A stretch of 16,013 nt of DNA from Rhodocyclaceae bacterium (GTDB lineage Bacteria > Pseudomonadota > Gammaproteobacteria > Burkholderiales > Rhodocyclaceae), in NCBI GenBank assembly GCA_030682595.1, contig JAUXNZ010000117.1:1-16013 (forward strand), in the 5' to 3' direction. Under the pieces are notes generated by a model. It was given only the letters and a program-made list of their open reading frames with translations, was not told the origin of the DNA and did no database searches. The first letter of the stretch is position 1. Each line of letters begins with the position of its first letter. The translations under genes were made by a program, and so were the position numbers. Below, in pieces: positions 14,111 through 16,013 of the stretch.

Positions 14111-16013
14111 ATGGTTTCCGTTGTCCACTCCCTGCCCGATTCGGGTATTGATGAAAAAACCCTGAACCGTCTCGCCGCCGGTCTCTCGGGTGAAGGCGTC
14201 GATCGGCTGGTGGAAGCCATTGGCCATGCCCGCGAGTTGTATGGCGACGCAAAAGTCGGCACTGGCGAGACGGCGTTCGGGCATGGCCTGGGTGCCGCGC
14301 TGATCCTCGCCTCGTTGAATCTTGACCTGGATAGCCGGTTGGCGGCGCTGCTGTTTGCCGTGCCCGACCATCTGGAGCACTCCCGTGAAAAGATCGCCGC
14401 CCGCTGGGGCGCGCCAGTGGCCGATCTGGTTGATGGTCTCCATCGCCTGAAACACCTGCGGCCGCTCACCTTGGCCACCACGCAAAGCGCTCAAGGCGTG
14501 CAGGCGCAAGCTGAAATCATGCGCAAGATGCTACTGGCGCTGGCGGCCGATATCCGCGTCGTGCTGGTGCGGCTGGCCTCGCGCACCCAGACCTTGCGCT
14601 GGTTCGCCGACCACGACACGCCCGAGCGCGCCGCCATCGCCAAGGAGAGCCAGCAGATCTATGCGCCGCTCGCCAACCGCCTCGGCGTCTGGCAGATCAA
14701 GTGGGAAATCGAGGACCTGTCATTCCGCTTCACCGAACCAGCGGCCTACAAGCGCATCGCCAAAATGCTCGACGAGACGCGCCTGGAGCGTGAGTCATTC
14801 ATCACCACGGCGGTGGCACGGCTGAAGGATGAACTGGCGAAATCCGGTGTCACGCACGCCGAGGTCTATGGCCGCCCCAAGCACATCTACAGCATCTGGA
14901 ACAAGATGCGCCAGAAGGATATCGAGTTCGCCGAAGTTTATGACGTGCGGGCGCTGCGCATCATTCTTGACGAGGTGCGCGATTGCTATACGGCACTGGG
15001 TATCGTGCATGCGCTGTGGCAGCCCATTCACGGCGAGTTCGACGATTACATTTCGCATCCGAAGGGCAACCATTACCGCTCCCTGCATACTGCCGTGCTG
15101 GCCGAGGACGGCCGGGCGTTTGAAGTGCAGATTCGCACCCAGGAGATGCACCAGCATGCCGAGATGGGCGTCGCCGCCCACTGGCGCTACAAGGAAAGCG
15201 GCACGTCGGCCAGGGCCGATTCGGCTTACGACGACAAGATCGCCTGGCTGCGGCAGCTCTTGTCGTGGCGCGACGAGATCACCGACTCGGCAGACTGGGT
15301 CGAACAGTTCAAGCGCGCCGCGCTCGACGACACTATTTATGTCATGACGCCGCAGGGCCGCGTCATCGATCTCGCCAAGGGCGCGACACCGATCGACTTC
15401 GCCTATCGCGTGCATACCGACCTGGGCCACCGCTGCCGCGGCGCCAAGGTCGACGGCCATCTGGTGCCGCTCAACACACCCCTGCACAGCGGTCAGCAGG
15501 TCGAGATCACCGTCGCCAAGAGCGGCGGGCCGTCGCGCGACTGGCTGTCGGCAACCCAGGGCTATCTGGCAACCGCGCGCGCCCGGACGAAGGTCAAGGC
15601 CTGGTTCGCCGCCCAGCAGGAAACGGCCATGCTGGCAGAAGGGCGCGCCTTCGTGCTCCGCGAGCTACAGCGCGATGGGGCGACACAGGCCAATCACGAA
15701 GACCTGGCGCACAAGCTTGGCTTCAAGCGTACCGATGATCTGTTCCTGGCCGCCGCGCGCGGCGAGGTCGGCATGCGGGCGATCCAGGTTGCCTTGCGTG
15801 GCGAAGTGACACCGACCGAACCCGAACCCGAGATCGAGACGCATGTCGCCAAGGCCGAGCCGGGCGGCAGCGGCCAGATTCTGGTGGTCGGCATGGACAA
15901 GCTGATGACGCAACTGGGCCGCTGCTGCAAGCCGGTGCCGCCCGATGCCATCGCCGGCTTTGTCACGCGCGGGCGCGGCGTTTCGGTGCATCGCGTCGAA
16001 TGCGCCAATTTCC
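14111..16013 (+). CDS. relA: GTP pyrophosphokinase RelA, (p)ppGpp synthetase (3' end beyond window)
   Basis: The frame opens at the ATG at 14111 and runs open for 634 codons to the window end; E. coli RelA has 744. The N-terminal hydrolase-like domain has lost its HD pair: the motif region reads FAVPDHLE (82-89) instead of an LLHDVxED form, so no ppGpp hydrolysis is expected. The synthetase domain carries YDVRALRI, EFDDYI (309-314) and VQIRTQEMHQHAEMG. The EXDD type marks monofunctional RelA rather than SpoT (RXKD). A TGS domain starts at about 411 (VMTPQGRVIDLAKGATPIDF), and the C-terminal zinc-finger region with C605-C606 and TRGRGVSVHR is present, so ribosome-dependent sensing of uncharged tRNA is likely. 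An AGGA at 14093-14096 is distant from the start, and no other start codon lies nearby in frame. Confidence 0.95.
   Translation, partial: MVSVVHSLPDSGIDEKTLNRLAAGLSGEGVDRLVEAIGHARELYGDAKVGTGETAFGHGLGAALILASLNLDLDSRLAALLFAVPDHLEHSREKIAARWGAPVADLVDGLHRLKHLRPLTLATTQSAQGVQAQAEIMRKMLLALAADIRVVLVRLASRTQTLRWFADHDTPERAAIAKESQQIYAPLANRLGVWQIKWEIEDLSFRFTEPAAYKRIAKMLDETRLERESFITTAVARLKDELAKSGVTHAEVYGRPKHIYSIWNKMRQKDIEFAEVYDVRALRIILDEVRDCYTALGIVHALWQPIHGEFDDYISHPKGNHYRSLHTAVLAEDGRAFEVQIRTQEMHQHAEMGVAAHWRYKESGTSARADSAYDDKIAWLRQLLSWRDEITDSADWVEQFKRAALDDTIYVMTPQGRVIDLAKGATPIDFAYRVHTDLGHRCRGAKVDGHLVPLNTPLHSGQQVEITVAKSGGPSRDWLSATQGYLATARARTKVKAWFAAQQETAMLAEGRAFVLRELQRDGATQANHEDLAHKLGFKRTDDLFLAAARGEVGMRAIQVALRGEVTPTEPEPEIETHVAKAEPGGSGQILVVGMDKLMTQLGRCCKPVPPDAIAGFVTRGRGVSVHRVECANF

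Noticed and set aside
1..16013. CRISPR arrays, tRNA and rRNA genes, riboswitches
   Set aside because: I saw no regularly spaced repeats, no tRNA cloverleaf with a TPsiC arm, no rRNA motifs and no known riboswitch core in the intergenic stretches.

Overview
The window is GC-rich, densely packed bacterial chromosome. Gene content and protein style (a monofunctional RelA with an EFDD synthetase signature, an AsmA protein, a DevBCA/MacB-like exporter, a COG5606-type antitoxin, IS110/IS1111 remains) point to a betaproteobacterium, possibly Rhodocyclales or a relative. That placement is inference from protein resemblance, not from a marker gene.

Left part (1-3756, + strand): the 3' end of a TetR-type regulator, then a small four-helix membrane protein, an HlyD-type periplasmic adaptor, an FtsX/MacB-type permease and its ABC ATPase. 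Two ATGA overlaps and short gaps indicate one operon: a self-regulated tripartite exporter of unknown substrate.

Middle part (3757-8067, mostly - strand) is a rearranged zone. It holds an orphan HigA-like antitoxin, a scar derived from a second inositol-monophosphatase allele with an internal deletion, an AsmA-family gene, a frameshifted and apparently chimeric lipoprotein/DUF883-like gene, a C-terminal fragment of an IS110-family transposase, and the intact inositol-monophosphatase-family gene. The scar and the intact gene put directly repeated sequence about 3 kb apart on either side of the AsmA block.

Right part (8068-16013): a large P-type ATPase that carries the ion-site residues of animal Na+,K+-ATPase rather than those of SERCA-type Ca2+ pumps. 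It converges, stop codon on stop codon, with a Lon-like AAA/serine protease whose nucleotide-binding motifs are atypical. The protease is divergent from an Hsp20 small heat-shock protein. A strong GC hairpin follows hsp20, then relA runs off the end of the window. Ion homeostasis, protein quality control and the stringent response are thus adjacent and read as a stress-response neighbourhood. The most interesting items are the Na+,K+-ATPase-like pump, the allele scar with its direct repeats, and the chimeric lipoprotein gene.
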